The notes: generated from the letters alone by a model not told the origin. A stretch of DNA of 64,000 nt from Bacteroidota bacterium (GCA_018268105.1 JAFDXG010000049.1:1-64000); one strand, 5' to 3'; positions 1 through 11,104 are shown, counted from the stretch's first letter. A program made the numbers and translations.

Positions 1-1
1 A

Positions 2-112
2 GAACGAAGAAAACGATGGAAGAAACCGGAGCTGAAAGTAAAAAGCGGGGTATTGTTTAAATATGCAAAGTTGGTTAAAGACGCAAGTGAAGGTTGCGTA
101 ACAGACGAATAG
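2..112 (+). CDS. ilvD: Dihydroxy-acid dehydratase, C-terminal end only
   Basis: The window opens inside a gene read in frame 2 and ending at TAG 110-112. The last 36 residues include a Lys/Arg-rich stretch, then [15 protein letters not shown] and the ending [11 protein letters not shown] recognise this as the tail of Bacteroidota dihydroxy-acid dehydratase, which turns dihydroxy-isovalerate and dihydroxy-methylvalerate into 2-keto acids using an Fe-S cluster. The competing frame 1 (stop at 58-60) gives no recognisable protein. The gene is followed 86 bases later by ilvB on the same strand, the usual ilvD-ilvB-ilvN-ilvC order. Its start lies outside the window. Confidence 0.8.
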   Translation, partial: ERRKRWKKPELKVKSGVLFKYAKLVKDASEGCVTDE

Positions 113-198
113 TAAATGGTAAGACTCTAAACCATAAACGAGAAATCATAGACCTTATACCCCCACAATCTAAATAGTGTACAGTAAAATCAAATAAA

Positions 199-1974
199 AT
201 GAGCGAAGCAATTTTATCAGAAAAAGCAAAGAAGTCAATCAAGACAAAGTCGGAGATGACCAGCGTAGGAAAATGTGCCGTTGGTACTGAAATCAGCGGT
301 TCACAGGCGGTCATTGAAGCACTCTTTGCAGAAGGGGTCACTGACTTTTTTGGTTACCCCGGTGGGGCGATAATGCCAATTTATGATGCATTATATGATT
401 ATCAGGACACAATAAACCATATCCTTGTTCGTCATGAGCAGGGAGGTATACATGCTGCACAGGGTTATGCACGTACATCCGGAAAAGTGGGGGTGGTGTT
501 TGCCACCAGCGGGCCGGGTGCAACCAATCTTGTAACCGGTTTAGCCGATGCACAGATTGACAGCACACCTGTAGTATGCATCACCGGTCAGGTATTTGCT
601 CATTTACTTGGAACAGATGCTTTTCAGGAAACAGATGTAATTAATATCACTACACCCATTACCAAATGGAACTATCAGGTAACTGATGCTAATGAGATTC
701 CATCTGTGCTGGCTAAAGCATTTTATATTGCCAAATCAGGAAGACCCGGGCCGGTATTGATTGATATTACAAAGAATGCGCAAGTACAAAAATTCACCTA
801 TCCGGGATATAAACCCTGTACTCATATCCGGAGCTATCGCCCCAAGCCTATAGTACGTAAAGAATATATACAGGCAGCAGCCGAATTGATAAATAAAGCC
901 GAAAGACCATTTGTACTGCTGGGACAGGGAGTAATTCTTGGTAATGCTGAAAATGAGTTTAGGGCTTTTATTGAAAAAGGCGGACTGCCAACTGCCTGGA
1001 CAGTATTAGGGCTTAGTGCACTGCCGACCGATCATCCACTAAACGTGGGTATGCTGGGTATGCATGGGAACTATGGACCAAATGTGCTCACAAATGAATG
1101 TGATGTATTAATTGCCGTAGGTATGCGCTTTGACGACAGAGTAACCGGCAGACTCGATAAATATGCAAAACAGGCTAAAATTATTCACCTTGATATTGAT
1201 CCGGCTGAAATAGATAAAAATGTGCATGCTACGGTTCCGGTTTGGGGCGATTGCAAAGAAACTCTTCCTTTAATAACCTCACTTCTTAAAAATAAACAGC
1301 ATGAAAATTGGTTAAACAAGTTTAAAGAGTTGCGGAAACAGGAAGAAGAAGTTGTTATTACCCCCGAGCTGCACCCTGACGGTGATATGATGACTATGGG
1401 TGAAGTATTTAATGTACTGAATGATCTTACAAAAGGAGATGCAGTTATCGTTACAGATGTAGGACAGCATCAGATGGTATCCTGCCGATATGCAAAGTTT
1501 ACCCAAAGCAGAAGTAATGTAACCTCGGGTGGATTAGGTACAATGGGGTTTGCCCTGCCATCTGCTATCGGCGCTAAATTCGGCGCACCTCAACGCAATG
1601 TAATTGCTGTTATCGGTGATGGGGGATTCCAGATGACGTTACAGGAATTAGGTACCATCATGCAGTTTAATGTGGATGTAAAAATCATTATACTGAACAA
1701 TCATTTCCTTGGTATGGTACGTCAGTGGCAACAACTGTTTCACGATAAACGATATTCTTTTGTAAATATCACCAGCCCTGATTTTGTTGCTTTAGCCAAA
1801 GCATACAGTATTGATGGGAAAAGTATATCAAAGCGGGAAAATTTGCGTTCAGCTCTCCAGGAAATGCTGAATCATAATGGATCGTACCTACTGGAAATTA
1901 TGGTGGGTAAAGAAAATAATGTTTTTCCAATGGTGCCTCAGGGTTGTGGTGTGGCAGAAATAAGGTTGAAATAA
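199..1974 (+). CDS. ilvB: Acetolactate synthase, large (catalytic) subunit
   Basis: This 591-residue ThDP enzyme condenses pyruvate with pyruvate or 2-ketobutyrate, the first common step of valine/leucine and isoleucine synthesis. The N-terminal Pyr domain carries the catalytic glutamate E80 in RHEQGGIHAAQGYAR. The central domain binds FAD. The C-terminal PP domain has the ThDP/Mg motif starting GDGGF near residue 472 and ending at an NN pair. Length is normal, with about 30 extra residues before the domain. The ATG at 199 follows an A-rich leader without a Shine-Dalgarno, typical of Bacteroidota. Only 7 bases separate its stop from the following methyltransferase. It probably works with IlvN at 2720. 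Confidence 0.97.
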   Translation: MSEAILSEKAKKSIKTKSEMTSVGKCAVGTEISGSQAVIEALFAEGVTDFFGYPGGAIMPIYDALYDYQDTINHILVRHEQGGIHAAQGYARTSGKVGVVFATSGPGATNLVTGLADAQIDSTPVVCITGQVFAHLLGTDAFQETDVINITTPITKWNYQVTDANEIPSVLAKAFYIAKSGRPGPVLIDITKNAQVQKFTYPGYKPCTHIRSYRPKPIVRKEYIQAAAELINKAERPFVLLGQGVILGNAENEFRAFIEKGGLPTAWTVLGLSALPTDHPLNVGMLGMHGNYGPNVLTNECDVLIAVGMRFDDRVTGRLDKYAKQAKIIHLDIDPAEIDKNVHATVPVWGDCKETLPLITSLLKNKQHENWLNKFKELRKQEEEVVITPELHPDGDMMTMGEVFNVLNDLTKGDAVIVTDVGQHQMVSCRYAKFTQSRSNVTSGGLGTMGFALPSAIGAKFGAPQRNVIAVIGDGGFQMTLQELGTIMQFNVDVKIIILNNHFLGMVRQWQQLFHDKRYSFVNITSPDFVALAKAYSIDGKSISKRENLRSALQEMLNHNGSYLLEIMVGKENNVFPMVPQGCGVAEIRLK

Positions 1975-1981
1975 ACTTTTC

Positions 1982-2692
1982 ATGGCAAAGAAATCAACCA
2001 TAGAAGAAATTAGGGTTCGTTTCGATAATGACGTGGAACGATTTTCTAATCTTGATACGGGTCAGGTATCCACTATTGATGCCAGGATTTCACTGGAATT
2101 AATTACTGAAGCCGCCAGGAGAATTGTACCATCGGCTACTCAACTGTTGGATGTGGGAAGTGGCGCAGGCAATTTCACACTGATGATGCTGAAAAAACTT
2201 CCGGGTCTTAACTGCACATTGGTTGATCTGAGCAAACCTATGCTGGATAGGGCATTGGAGAGAGTTGCCCAACAAACAGATGGCGAGATAAAAATTGTAC
2301 AGGGAGATATAAGGGATGTTAAACTTCCTGCTGATCATTTTGATATTATTCTTGCTGGCGCCGTGTTGCACCATTTGCGCGATGATGAAGACTGGGAAAC
2401 TACATTCAGAAAATTATTTAACATTTTAAAACCAGGAGGTTGTTTGATGATTTCTGATCTTGTAGTACAGGAAACAGCAGCAATTAGTGAATATACCTGG
2501 GAGCGCTATGGTGATTATCTTGAAGGTGTGAATGGAAAGCCTTACCGTCAAAAGGTAATGGAGTATATTGAACAGGAAGACTCACCGCGGTCTGTAACTT
2601 ACCAGATGGAACTTATGAAAAAAGTAGGATTTCGATCTACGGATATTCTGCACAAGAATATGTGTTTTGCAGCTTTTGGCGGCATAAAATAA
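1982..2692 (+). CDS. Class I SAM-dependent methyltransferase, CmoA-like, inside the ilv operon
   Basis: The 236-residue protein has a Rossmann methyltransferase fold. Motif I is LLDVGSGAGNF near residue 56, followed by an acidic residue after the next strand (LVDLS), a GDIRD stretch, and a PGG motif after helix E. The C-terminal part (MKKVGF followed by a short hydrophobic ending) resembles the tRNA carboxymethyl-uridine family CmoA/YecO, but sequence alone does not give the substrate. It sits 7 bases after ilvB and 27 before ilvN, so it is almost surely co-transcribed and splits the two acetolactate synthase subunits. No role in branched-chain amino acid synthesis is known to me. An insertion into the operon or an unrecognised function are both possible. 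Confidence 0.85.
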   Translation: MAKKSTIEEIRVRFDNDVERFSNLDTGQVSTIDARISLELITEAARRIVPSATQLLDVGSGAGNFTLMMLKKLPGLNCTLVDLSKPMLDRALERVAQQTDGEIKIVQGDIRDVKLPADHFDIILAGAVLHHLRDDEDWETTFRKLFNILKPGGCLMISDLVVQETAAISEYTWERYGDYLEGVNGKPYRQKVMEYIEQEDSPRSVTYQMELMKKVGFRSTDILHKNMCFAAFGGIK

Positions 2693-2719
2693 ATTTATTA
2701 AATCAGGAAACTCAAAACA

Positions 2720-3307
2720 ATGAAACAAGAATTTACCATAACAGTGTACGCTGAAAACCATATAGGTTTACTTAACCGTATAGCTATTATGTTTTCCCGC
2801 AGGAAAATTAATATTGAGAGTTTAAATACCTCTCCTTCAGAAGTGGAGGGAATTCATCGCTTTACAATAGTAATTAATGAAGTGGAAGATGTTGTTAAAA
2901 AACTCATACGCCAGATTGAAAAACAGGTGGAAGTATTGAAAGCATATTACAATAATAACGATGAGATTGTATGGCAGGAACTGGCTTTATATAAAGTATC
3001 TACCGATAAGGTAATTGAAGATGTTAAAGTAGAGCGGCTATTGCGTCAATACGGAGCAAGGGCGGTTGTGATTCGTAAAGATTACACGGTGTTTGAAACT
3101 TCGGGGCATAGAGAAGAAATAGATAAACTTACCGAGGTGCTTGGTGGCTTTGGGCTGATAGAGTTTGTGCGCAGCGCAAGAGTGGCGATTATTAATGCCA
3201 GCAAAGGTTTTTACGAAAAACTAAAAGAATTTGAAGAAGAAAAACCCCGCACTGAAATAGTGGAAAACGAATTTCTGGATAAACAGGATGAAGTGTTTTC
3301 GATGTAA
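2720..3307 (+). CDS. ilvN: Acetolactate synthase, small (regulatory) subunit
   Basis: The 195-residue protein begins with an ACT domain (residues about 4-75: ITVYAENHIGLLNRIAIMF, then INIESLN), the valine-binding regulatory module of acetolactate synthase. A second ACT-like C-terminal half follows (residues about 80-165, with VERLLRQYGARAVVIRKDY). It should bind IlvB and confer feedback inhibition and higher activity. Length is in the usual 160-200 range, with an acidic C-terminal extension. It is the fourth gene of an ilvD-ilvB-methyltransferase-ilvN series. Confidence 0.93.
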   Translation: MKQEFTITVYAENHIGLLNRIAIMFSRRKINIESLNTSPSEVEGIHRFTIVINEVEDVVKKLIRQIEKQVEVLKAYYNNNDEIVWQELALYKVSTDKVIEDVKVERLLRQYGARAVVIRKDYTVFETSGHREEIDKLTEVLGGFGLIEFVRSARVAIINASKGFYEKLKEFEEEKPRTEIVENEFLDKQDEVFSM

Positions 3308-3344
3308 GACGGAGGAGCAAGGCTTTAGCGGTCAGGTTCCTGAT

Positions 3345-3398
3345 AGCTTTGATAGCTGAAAGCTACTACTGATAAATGTACTGGATATATTACTTTTG
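3345..3398 (+). promoter_or_regulatory. Leader upstream of ilvC: small hairpin and candidate -7 element
   Basis: TACTTTTG followed by C at 3391-3398 matches the Bacteroidota -7 consensus TAnnTTTG and lies 60 bases before the ilvC start. A clear -33 TTG at correct spacing is missing, so the promoter is uncertain. Just upstream, AGCTTT at 3345-3350 pairs perfectly with AAAGCT at 3359-3364, a 6-bp hairpin between ilvN and the -7 box. ilvC may therefore have its own start in addition to read-through from ilvN. Confidence 0.35.
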
Positions 3399-3457
3399 CA
3401 GCCCAATACAAAACAAATTTCCCAATTTTCAACATATCAAATATTCAAACTAACAAC

Positions 3458-4507
3458 ATGGCAAAATTAAATTTCGGCGGCGTAGAGGAAAACGTAGTAA
3501 CACGTGATGAATTTCCATTAAGCAAAGCCCAGGAAGTATTAAAGAATGAAACCATAGCGGTAATTGGTTATGGAGTTCAGGGTCCCGGACAGGCACTGAA
3601 TCAGAGAGACAATGGTATTAATGTTATTGTAGGTCAGAGAAAAAACTCAAAGACCTGGGATAAAGCAATAAAGGATGGCTTTGTGCCCGGCGAAACTTTG
3701 TTTGAAATTGAAGAAGCACTACAAAAAGGCACTATTATTTGTTACCTGCTAAGTGATGCCGCACAAATTGAATTGTGGCCTACGGTAAAAAAACATCTTA
3801 CTCCGGGTAAGGCATTATACTTTTCGCATGGCTTCGGTATTACCTTCAATGAGCAGACAGGTATAATTCCTCCAAAAGACGTGGATGTATTTTTGGTGGC
3901 GCCTAAGGGGTCAGGCACTTCATTGCGCCGCATGTTTTTACAGGGTCGTGGATTAAACAGCAGTTTTGCAATTTTTCAGGATGCTACCGGCAAAGCAAAA
4001 GAAAGAGTAATTGCTTTAGGTATTGCTGTTGGTAGTGGCTACCTGTTTGAAACTGATTTCAAAAAAGAAGTATATAGCGATCTGACCGGAGAACGCGGTA
4101 CTTTGATGGGTGCTATCCAGGGAATTTTTGCCGCCCAATACCAGGTATTACGCGACAAAGGGCATTCTCCATCAGAAGCATTTAATGAAACCGTAGAAGA
4201 GCTTACTCAATCGCTTATGCCATTGGTAGCTGAAAATGGTATGGACTGGATGTATGCCAACTGTTCTACAACTGCACAACGCGGCGCACTGGACTGGTGG
4301 AAAAAATTCCGTGATGCTACAGCACCGGTTTTCAAGGAATTGTATGAAAGCGTAGCTTCCGGCAAAGAGTCTCAACGTTCTATTGATAGCAACAGCAAGG
4401 CAGATTATCGCGAAAAATTAGAAGCAGAGCTTAAAGAACTTCGTGATAGCGAGATGTGGCAGGCTGGTAAAACAGTAAGAAGCTTGCGTCCTGAAAATCA
4501 GAAATAA
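3458..4507 (+). CDS. ilvC: Ketol-acid reductoisomerase
   Basis: The 349-residue enzyme performs Mg-dependent alkyl migration and NADPH reduction of acetolactate and acetohydroxybutyrate. The dinucleotide-binding loop is IGYGVQGPGQA near residue 36, followed by VGQRKNS, whose Arg/Ser residues fit NADPH preference. The APKGSG motif and the acidic metal-binding segment around SDLTGERGTLMG mark the catalytic helical domain. The N-terminus (AKLNFGGVEENVVTRDEF) and length fit the Bacteroidota form. It closes the ilv cluster: an intrinsic terminator lies 49 bases downstream. Confidence 0.97.
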   Translation: MAKLNFGGVEENVVTRDEFPLSKAQEVLKNETIAVIGYGVQGPGQALNQRDNGINVIVGQRKNSKTWDKAIKDGFVPGETLFEIEEALQKGTIICYLLSDAAQIELWPTVKKHLTPGKALYFSHGFGITFNEQTGIIPPKDVDVFLVAPKGSGTSLRRMFLQGRGLNSSFAIFQDATGKAKERVIALGIAVGSGYLFETDFKKEVYSDLTGERGTLMGAIQGIFAAQYQVLRDKGHSPSEAFNETVEELTQSLMPLVAENGMDWMYANCSTTAQRGALDWWKKFRDATAPVFKELYESVASGKESQRSIDSNSKADYREKLEAELKELRDSEMWQAGKTVRSLRPENQK

Positions 4508-4555
4508 AAAGGGTGTCGGAGTTAGTACATTTAACTCAGATTAACTCAGACAAGT

Positions 4556-4597
4556 AAAAACATCGGTTTGCAATATTTGTGTATGCCGGTGTTTTTT
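4556..4597 (+). terminator. Intrinsic terminator after ilvC
   Basis: AAAAACATCGG (4556-4566) pairs with CCGGTGTTTTT (4586-4596), with one G-T wobble, and the right arm runs into a T6 tract. It ends the ilv transcript. Confidence 0.7.
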
Positions 4598-5112
4598 CCA
4601 TTTTTTGCTTATAGATAAATTCAGAGATAGATTTTGGACAGAGAACCATCTGTTTGCAGGATGAGGCCCCGGTAATTTGATTTGTATTTGAAATAAAATA
4701 CCTGTTTGAATTCTTTGATTAATTTTACAGAGGTTCAGAGAGACTTTAGCAGAATATGTCTTATGACTACAAACAGATTGTTCCTATATAAATTTAGAAA
4801 GAAGTACTTCATAATAGGAAAATAGTTCTTTTGTATATGATAGGGACAATTGGTTCATAACTGTAAAGCTGAAAAACTCTGTATAGAAAAATTGATTTAT
4901 GGTATTCAAAAAGCTGAATATAAATTGAATGGGTATAAATTTAGCAACCTGAAACATGTACAATAGAGAATGAACCGTTGAAGTGTGCGACGCAACGAAG
5001 ATTCATAGTAGTAATAGCGTCTGGTTCAAAAAAACAAATCACTGTTTTGCTATTTGCGCAGATAATCGGAGGAAATTACATTAAAACTTTTTAAACATCT
5101 TTTTACACTTAA
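4598..5112. other. Gene-free stretch between ilvC and ilvA
   Basis: About 515 AT-rich bases with stops in all frames and no small gene I can support. There is no obvious promoter with both elements in front of ilvA. A 20-base tandem (TTAACTCAGA twice, 4531-4550) lies just before the terminator of ilvC. The length is unusual for this compact region and may hold decayed sequence, but nothing recognisable is left. Confidence 0.5.
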
Positions 5113-6399
5113 GTGAAAGAAATTAATAAAAACGAAACGATAAAAAAAAGCCTTCCTGCCTGGTCGGGAAAGCTTAAATTTCATGATGCGGTATATCGCC
5201 TGAAAAAGGTTGTGAACCGCACCCCGCTGATGTACAATCACAATTTATCGCGTAGATATAACTGCAAAGTATTTCTTAAAAGAGAGGATTTACAAATAGC
5301 CCGTTCATACAAACTTCGCGGCGCATATAATATGATCTCTGGTTTATCGGAAGATCAAAAGCGGCGTGGTGTAGTTTGCGCCAGCGCCGGCAACCATGCC
5401 CAGGGGTTCGCCTATAGTTGCAAAAAGTTAGGCATAAGAGGTGTTGTATTTATGCCCGTTATTACTCCGAGACAAAAAATTACCCAAACGCAAATGTTTG
5501 GTGAAGACAGTATTGAGATCATTCTGACAGGAGATACGTTTGATGATTGTGCTGCCGCAGCAAAAGCATATACTGCCGAACATGATATGGTTTTTGTTCC
5601 CCCATTTGATGACTACAGTATTATAGAAGGTCAGGGGACAGTAGCTGTTGAAATACTGGAAGACAATACCGATATAGATTATGTATTTATTCCTTTAGGC
5701 GGGGGCGGGTTATGTGCAGGTATGGGTGCGTACTTCAAAACGTATAGTCCGGATACCAAAATTATAGGAGTAGAACCCCAGGGCGCACCTTCTATGAAAG
5801 CGGCACTGGAAGCTGGTCATCCGGTTATACTTGACGAAATAGACCGTTTTGTAGACGGCGCTGCAGTAAAACGTATTGGCGACCTCACTTACGAAATCTG
5901 TAGTACAGTTTTAGATGATATGTTAGCGGTTCCGGAAGGTAGAATATGTACTACTATATTAAAATTATACAATGAAGATGCTATTGTAGCAGAACCTGCC
6001 GGGGCGCTTTCCATTGCCGCACTGGAAAACTATGCCAGTCAGATCAAAGGCAAAAATGTAGTATGTGTAGTGAGTGGGGGTAATAACGATATAGACAGGA
6101 TGCCCGAAATAAAAGAAAGGTCGCTACAGTTTGAGGGATTGAAACATTATTTTTTAATCAGTTTTGCTCAACGTCCGGGCGCTTTAAGAGAATTTGTAAA
6201 TAATGTGTTAGGTCCCACGGATGACATCACACGTTTCGAGTATATGCAAAAAACCAATAAGGAAGCAGGCCCTGCTCTTGTCGGCATTGAATTACAAAAA
6301 CGGACAGATTATATTTCTCTTATTGAAAGAATGAAGAAATCTCAGATTATCTATTCTGAAATAAACAGTAATGACAAACTTTTTGGCTATCTCATATAG
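5113..6399 (+). CDS. ilvA: Threonine ammonia-lyase (threonine deaminase), biosynthetic
   Basis: The 428-residue PLP enzyme makes 2-ketobutyrate from threonine, the committed step to isoleucine. The PLP lysine is K67 in RSYKLRGAYNM, and the glycine-rich phosphate loop is PLGGGG. A single ACT-like regulatory domain covers about residues 340-428 (HYFLISFAQRPGALREFV), as in the short Bacillus/Corynebacterium form rather than the 514-residue E. coli form with two such domains. The start is GTG at 5113, because TAA occupies the codon directly before it and the next in-frame ATG lies past the conserved N-terminus. It stands apart from the ilv operon, 605 bases downstream of ilvC. Confidence 0.94.
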   Translation: MKEINKNETIKKSLPAWSGKLKFHDAVYRLKKVVNRTPLMYNHNLSRRYNCKVFLKREDLQIARSYKLRGAYNMISGLSEDQKRRGVVCASAGNHAQGFAYSCKKLGIRGVVFMPVITPRQKITQTQMFGEDSIEIILTGDTFDDCAAAAKAYTAEHDMVFVPPFDDYSIIEGQGTVAVEILEDNTDIDYVFIPLGGGGLCAGMGAYFKTYSPDTKIIGVEPQGAPSMKAALEAGHPVILDEIDRFVDGAAVKRIGDLTYEICSTVLDDMLAVPEGRICTTILKLYNEDAIVAEPAGALSIAALENYASQIKGKNVVCVVSGGNNDIDRMPEIKERSLQFEGLKHYFLISFAQRPGALREFVNNVLGPTDDITRFEYMQKTNKEAGPALVGIELQKRTDYISLIERMKKSQIIYSEINSNDKLFGYLI

Positions 6400-6551
6400 T
6401 CCAAGTTATGCACATTTGAATACAATTTTTTTAGACAGTTGTGCTATTTTTCATGTTTCTTTTGTAATTTTAGCTTCTTGCCTGCCATAGACTTAGAAAG
6501 ATTTTAACTTTTGTATGTCTCTTTTGATTTTTATCTAAAAATTCCATTTAT

Positions 6552-9500
6552 ATGGTGTGTAAAGGTTTGTATAATGCGGAATTTGAACGCGATTCATGTG
6601 GCGTGGGTTTTGTTGCCAGTATTAAGGGCAATAAATCTCACCAGATTGTGTCAGATGCACTGACTATTCTGGAAAATATGGAGCACAGGGGAGCTTGTGG
6701 CTGCGAATCAAATACTGGAGATGGTGCCGGTATTATGATACAGGTGCCCCATGAATTTTTCTTTACTGAGTGTGTAAAACTCGGGATTCACCTGCCTTCC
6801 TTCGGAAGGTACGGAGTGGGGGTGATTTTTTTTCCCAGAGAAATCAGGTTAAGAGAAGAATGTCGTGAAATATTTGCCCGGGCCGCTGAAAAACTTGGAC
6901 TGGAAATATTAACCTACAGAAAAGTACCAGTGAACACTGCCGATATTGGCAAGACTGCGCTTTCTGTCGAACCTGTAATCGAACAGGTCTTTATTGCCTG
7001 TCCGGATCATATACAAGACCCTGAAGAATTTGAAAGAAAATTATATGTGTTACGCAATTATGCAACACACACTATAGAAAATACGGTTAAGAAAGACAGT
7101 ATTGGTTTTTATATGCCGTCATTGTCATATAAAACTGTAACCTATAAAGGTCAGTTGACCAGCATGCAGGTACGTACCTACTTTACCGATCTGTCCAACA
7201 AAAGAGTTGTAAGTGCATTTGGGCTGGTACATTCTCGTTTTGCCACCAATACTTTTCCCTCCTGGAAGTTAGCTCAGCCATTCCGTTTTATAGCGCACAA
7301 TGGTGAAATCAATACACTACAGGGTAATCTCAATTGGCTGAAGACCAGTGAAAATGGGTTTAATTCTCCTTTATTTACCAAAGAAGAAATGGAGATGTTA
7401 TTGCCCATAGTATCCAGTGGAATGTCTGATTCTGCCTACCTTGATAATATGGTGGAATTGCTTACCCTCTCAGGAAGGTCGTTGCCCCATGTAATGATGA
7501 TGCTTATACCGGAAGCATGGGATGGAAATGAAAAAATGGATGCTGCCAAGAAAGCATTTTATGAGTACCATGCTGCCGTGATGGAGCCCTGGGATGGTCC
7601 GGCTTCTATTTCCTTTACTGATGGTAAGATAATCGGGGCAACCCTTGACCGAAACGGACTGCGCCCATCCAGGTACTGTGTTACACATGATGACCGGGTA
7701 ATTATGGCTTCTGAAACCGGGGCTTTGCCAATTGATCCGCAATTAGTGAAGCGATATGGCAGGCTTCAGCCGGGTAAGATGTTTGTTGTGGATATGGAAC
7801 AAGGCAGAATTATCAGTGATGAAGAGTTGAAACAGGATATTTGCAACCGCAAACCCTATAGCGACTGGCTGAATCAATATAAAATAAGGCTGGAGGAACT
7901 GGATGCTCCGCGTGTAACATTTACACATTTGTCGGAAGAGTCAGTATTTAAATATCAGAAGGCTTTTGGATATAGTACGGAAGACGTGGAAAACCTTATC
8001 CGTCCGATGGCTATAGACGGAAAAGAGCCTATTGGATCCATGGGTACTGATGTGCCATTGGCAGTACTTTCTGATCAGCCACAGCATCTCAGTAGTTATT
8101 TTAAACAATTATTCGCCCAGGTTACTAACCCACCTATTGACCCTATAAGAGAAAGACTTGTAATGAGTTTAGCCTCTTATGTAGGTAATAATGGTAACCT
8201 GCTTTTGGAAGATGCAAAACATTGTCATGCAGTAGCTTTAAAGCAACCTATATTAACCAGCACAGAATTAGAGAAACTCCGCAGCATTGATACCGGAATA
8301 TTCCAGGCAAAAACATTACAAAGTTATTTTAGGGCAGACGGGAAACCTGGTTCGTTAAAAGCCGGGATTGATCGTTTGTGCCGCTATGCCGTTGATGCCG
8401 TTGAAGATGGTTTTGAAGTAATCATTCTTTCTGACCGTGCAATAGATTCTGATCATGCTGCGATTCCTTCATTGTTAGCGGTATCTGCTGTGCACCATCA
8501 TCTTATTCGCAAGGGTATGCGCGGTCAGGTTGGTATTGTAGTTGAGGCCGGTGATGTATGGGAAGTTCATCATTTTGCATGTCTCATTGGTTTTGGAGCA
8601 ACTGCTATTAATCCCTACCTCGCTTTGGCAACCATTCGTACCATGAAGAGCAATAATATGTGGGAAACGGAACAAGCCTGGGAGCAATTGCGTAAAAATT
8701 ATGTAAAGGCAGTTTGTGATGGATTACTGAAAGTATTTTCTAAAATGGGTATATCCACTCTGCAGTCGTACCAGGGTGCACAGATATTTGAAATACTTGG
8801 ACTTAATCATGATGTGGTAAATAAATATTTTGCAGGGACAGTAAGCCGTATCGAGGGTATGGGGTTGGACGAAATTGCCAAGGAAGCGCTGGCTAAACAT
8901 GAACTTGCATTTAACCGGAAGAAGATTCCTGTAGACAGGCTGTCTGTAGGAGGCATTTATCAGTGGAAAAGAAAAGGTGAGTTTCATTTGTTCAATCCGC
9001 AAACTATTCATCTGCTTCAGTATTCAACACGGATGAATGATTACAATATCTTTAAAAAATACAGCAAGGCGGTTAATGATCAGGGAGAAAAGGCCTGTAC
9101 ACTTCGCAGCCTTTTCCGTTTCAAACGTACCCGTCCTTCCATCCCAATTGAAGAAGTAGAACCTGCGGAAAATATTTATAAACGTTTTGCTACAGGAGCT
9201 ATGTCATTTGGCTCTATATCCTGGGAGGCACATACTACACTGGCTATTGCAATGAATCGTATTGGAGGTAAGAGCAATACTGGCGAAGGTGGTGAAGATG
9301 AAAGACGATATGAACTGATGCCTAATGGCGATTCCATGCGTTCTGCTATCAAGCAGGTGGCTTCTGCAAGGTTTGGTGTCACCAGCCGCTATCTGACGGA
9401 AGCCGACGAATTGCAGATTAAAATGGCTCAGGGAGCAAAGCCAGGAGAAGGTGGACAATTACCCGGACACAAGGTAGATGAATGGATTGGCAGGGTACGT

Positions 9501-11063
9501 CACTCTACACCAGGTGTAGGTTTAATATCTCCACCTCCGCATCACGATATATACTCCATTGAAGATCTTGCACAACTGATATATGACCTGAAAAATGCCA
9601 ACAGGGCAGCAAGAATAAATGTTAAACTGGTATCCAAAGCAGGCGTAGGGACTATAGCTGCGGGTGTTGCAAAAGCAAAAGCTGATGTAATATTAATAGC
9701 AGGATTTGATGGGGGAACCGGAGCATCACCGGTAAGTTCAATTAAACATGCTGGGCTGCCATGGGAACTTGGTTTGGCAGAAAGCCATCAGACATTAGTT
9801 AAAAATAAATTGAGGAGCCGGGTAGTGCTGCAGGCCGACGGACAAATGAAAACTGCACGTGATATAGCTATTGCTACTTTACTTGGTGCGGAAGAATGGG
9901 GTATAGCAACAGCAGCACTTATTGTTGAAGGCTGTATAATGATGCGTAAATGTCATCTTAATACCTGCCCGGTAGGAGTAGCTACACAGGATCCGGAATT
10001 GCGCAAACGCTTTACCGGTAATGCAGATCATGTAGTGAATTTCTTCAAGTTTATTACTCAGGACTTAAGGGAAATTATGGCAGATCTTGGGTTTAGTACA
10101 ATTAATGAGATGGTAGGACAGGCAGATTGCCTGGAAAGAAGAGATGATATTAACCACTGGAAATATCGTAAGCTGGATGTATCTCCCATACTTTTTAAAG
10201 AACCTGCTGCTGAATCAGTAGGACTTTTTCACCAGGAAGATCAGGATCACGGGCTTACCGGTGTACTCGATTGGAAATTCCTCGAAATTGCTAAACCTGC
10301 ACTGGAAAAAAGAGAGCGGGTATATAGTGAATTCAGGATAAAAAATACAGACCGTGCAGCAGGAACAATTCTTTCGAATGAAATTTCCAAGCAATATAAA
10401 GCTGCCGGTTTACCTGATGATACAATACACTTAAAGCTGACGGGTACTGCGGGTCAAAGTTTTGGCGCTTTCAATACCAATGGTGTTACGCTGGAGCTTG
10501 AAGGGGATGCTAATGATTATTTTGGTAAGGGATTGAGTGGCGCCAGGTTGGTTGTCTACCCTTCAAAAGAAGCTGGCTTTGTACCTGAGGAAAATATTAT
10601 TATTGGGAATGTGGCATTTTATGGTGCTACTTCTGGTGAGGCATTTATCCGTGGTAAGGCAGGCGAACGTTTCTGTGTGAGAAATTCAGGTGCTAATACC
10701 GTTGTGGAAGGCGTGGGAGACCATGGCTGCGAATATATGACCGGGGGAAGAGTTGTAATACTAGGAGATACCGGAAGAAATTTTGCAGCAGGAATGAGCG
10801 GAGGAATAGCTTATGTATATGATGTGAAGGGGCAATTTGCAGAAAATTGTAATATGGAGATGATTGATCTGGATCCGGTCATTAATGGTGAATCTGAAGA
10901 ATTATATGATATGATCTCCAGGCATTATGCTTATACCGGTAGCACAGTTGCTAAATTCATTATGGACGATTTTGAAGCCCAACTCAGGAATTTTGTAAAA
11001 GTGTATCCGAAGGATTATAAAAAAGCAATCCAGAAAGCAAAGATTAAAGTGGAAGGACAATAG
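6552..11063 (+). CDS. gltB: Glutamate synthase, large (alpha) subunit
   Basis: The 1503-residue enzyme transfers glutamine amide nitrogen to 2-oxoglutarate. The N-terminal class II amidotransferase should be unmasked by removal of 15 residues to expose nucleophile C16 in DSCGVGF. A central domain and the FMN-binding synthase barrel follow (about residues 840-1230), with 3Fe-4S ligands C1128, C1134 and C1139 in [12 protein letters not shown]. The C-terminal GXGXG beta-helix domain (about 1240-1480) shows the repeated Gly pattern. Length is standard. gltD follows 41 bases later. With GltD it forms the NADPH-dependent GOGAT, the main ammonium-fixing route together with glutamine synthetase. Confidence 0.98.
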   Translation: MVCKGLYNAEFERDSCGVGFVASIKGNKSHQIVSDALTILENMEHRGACGCESNTGDGAGIMIQVPHEFFFTECVKLGIHLPSFGRYGVGVIFFPREIRLREECREIFARAAEKLGLEILTYRKVPVNTADIGKTALSVEPVIEQVFIACPDHIQDPEEFERKLYVLRNYATHTIENTVKKDSIGFYMPSLSYKTVTYKGQLTSMQVRTYFTDLSNKRVVSAFGLVHSRFATNTFPSWKLAQPFRFIAHNGEINTLQGNLNWLKTSENGFNSPLFTKEEMEMLLPIVSSGMSDSAYLDNMVELLTLSGRSLPHVMMMLIPEAWDGNEKMDAAKKAFYEYHAAVMEPWDGPASISFTDGKIIGATLDRNGLRPSRYCVTHDDRVIMASETGALPIDPQLVKRYGRLQPGKMFVVDMEQGRIISDEELKQDICNRKPYSDWLNQYKIRLEELDAPRVTFTHLSEESVFKYQKAFGYSTEDVENLIRPMAIDGKEPIGSMGTDVPLAVLSDQPQHLSSYFKQLFAQVTNPPIDPIRERLVMSLASYVGNNGNLLLEDAKHCHAVALKQPILTSTELEKLRSIDTGIFQAKTLQSYFRADGKPGSLKAGIDRLCRYAVDAVEDGFEVIILSDRAIDSDHAAIPSLLAVSAVHHHLIRKGMRGQVGIVVEAGDVWEVHHFACLIGFGATAINPYLALATIRTMKSNNMWETEQAWEQLRKNYVKAVCDGLLKVFSKMGISTLQSYQGAQIFEILGLNHDVVNKYFAGTVSRIEGMGLDEIAKEALAKHELAFNRKKIPVDRLSVGGIYQWKRKGEFHLFNPQTIHLLQYSTRMNDYNIFKKYSKAVNDQGEKACTLRSLFRFKRTRPSIPIEEVEPAENIYKRFATGAMSFGSISWEAHTTLAIAMNRIGGKSNTGEGGEDERRYELMPNGDSMRSAIKQVASARFGVTSRYLTEADELQIKMAQGAKPGEGGQLPGHKVDEWIGRVRHSTPGVGLISPPPHHDIYSIEDLAQLIYDLKNANRAARINVKLVSKAGVGTIAAGVAKAKADVILIAGFDGGTGASPVSSIKHAGLPWELGLAESHQTLVKNKLRSRVVLQADGQMKTARDIAIATLLGAEEWGIATAALIVEGCIMMRKCHLNTCPVGVATQDPELRKRFTGNADHVVNFFKFITQDLREIMADLGFSTINEMVGQADCLERRDDINHWKYRKLDVSPILFKEPAAESVGLFHQEDQDHGLTGVLDWKFLEIAKPALEKRERVYSEFRIKNTDRAAGTILSNEISKQYKAAGLPDDTIHLKLTGTAGQSFGAFNTNGVTLELEGDANDYFGKGLSGARLVVYPSKEAGFVPEENIIIGNVAFYGATSGEAFIRGKAGERFCVRNSGANTVVEGVGDHGCEYMTGGRVVILGDTGRNFAAGMSGGIAYVYDVKGQFAENCNMEMIDLDPVINGESEELYDMISRHYAYTGSTVAKFIMDDFEAQLRNFVKVYPKDYKKAIQKAKIKVEGQ

Positions 11064-11104
11064 AGGTTGTTTGATTTTTCAAAAATTAATTATTAGGTAG
11101 TAAT

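Noticed and set aside
4531-4550. Two tandem copies of TTAACTCAGA
   Set aside because: Two copies only, no spacers and no cas genes; this is not a CRISPR array and probably a chance or slippage duplication.
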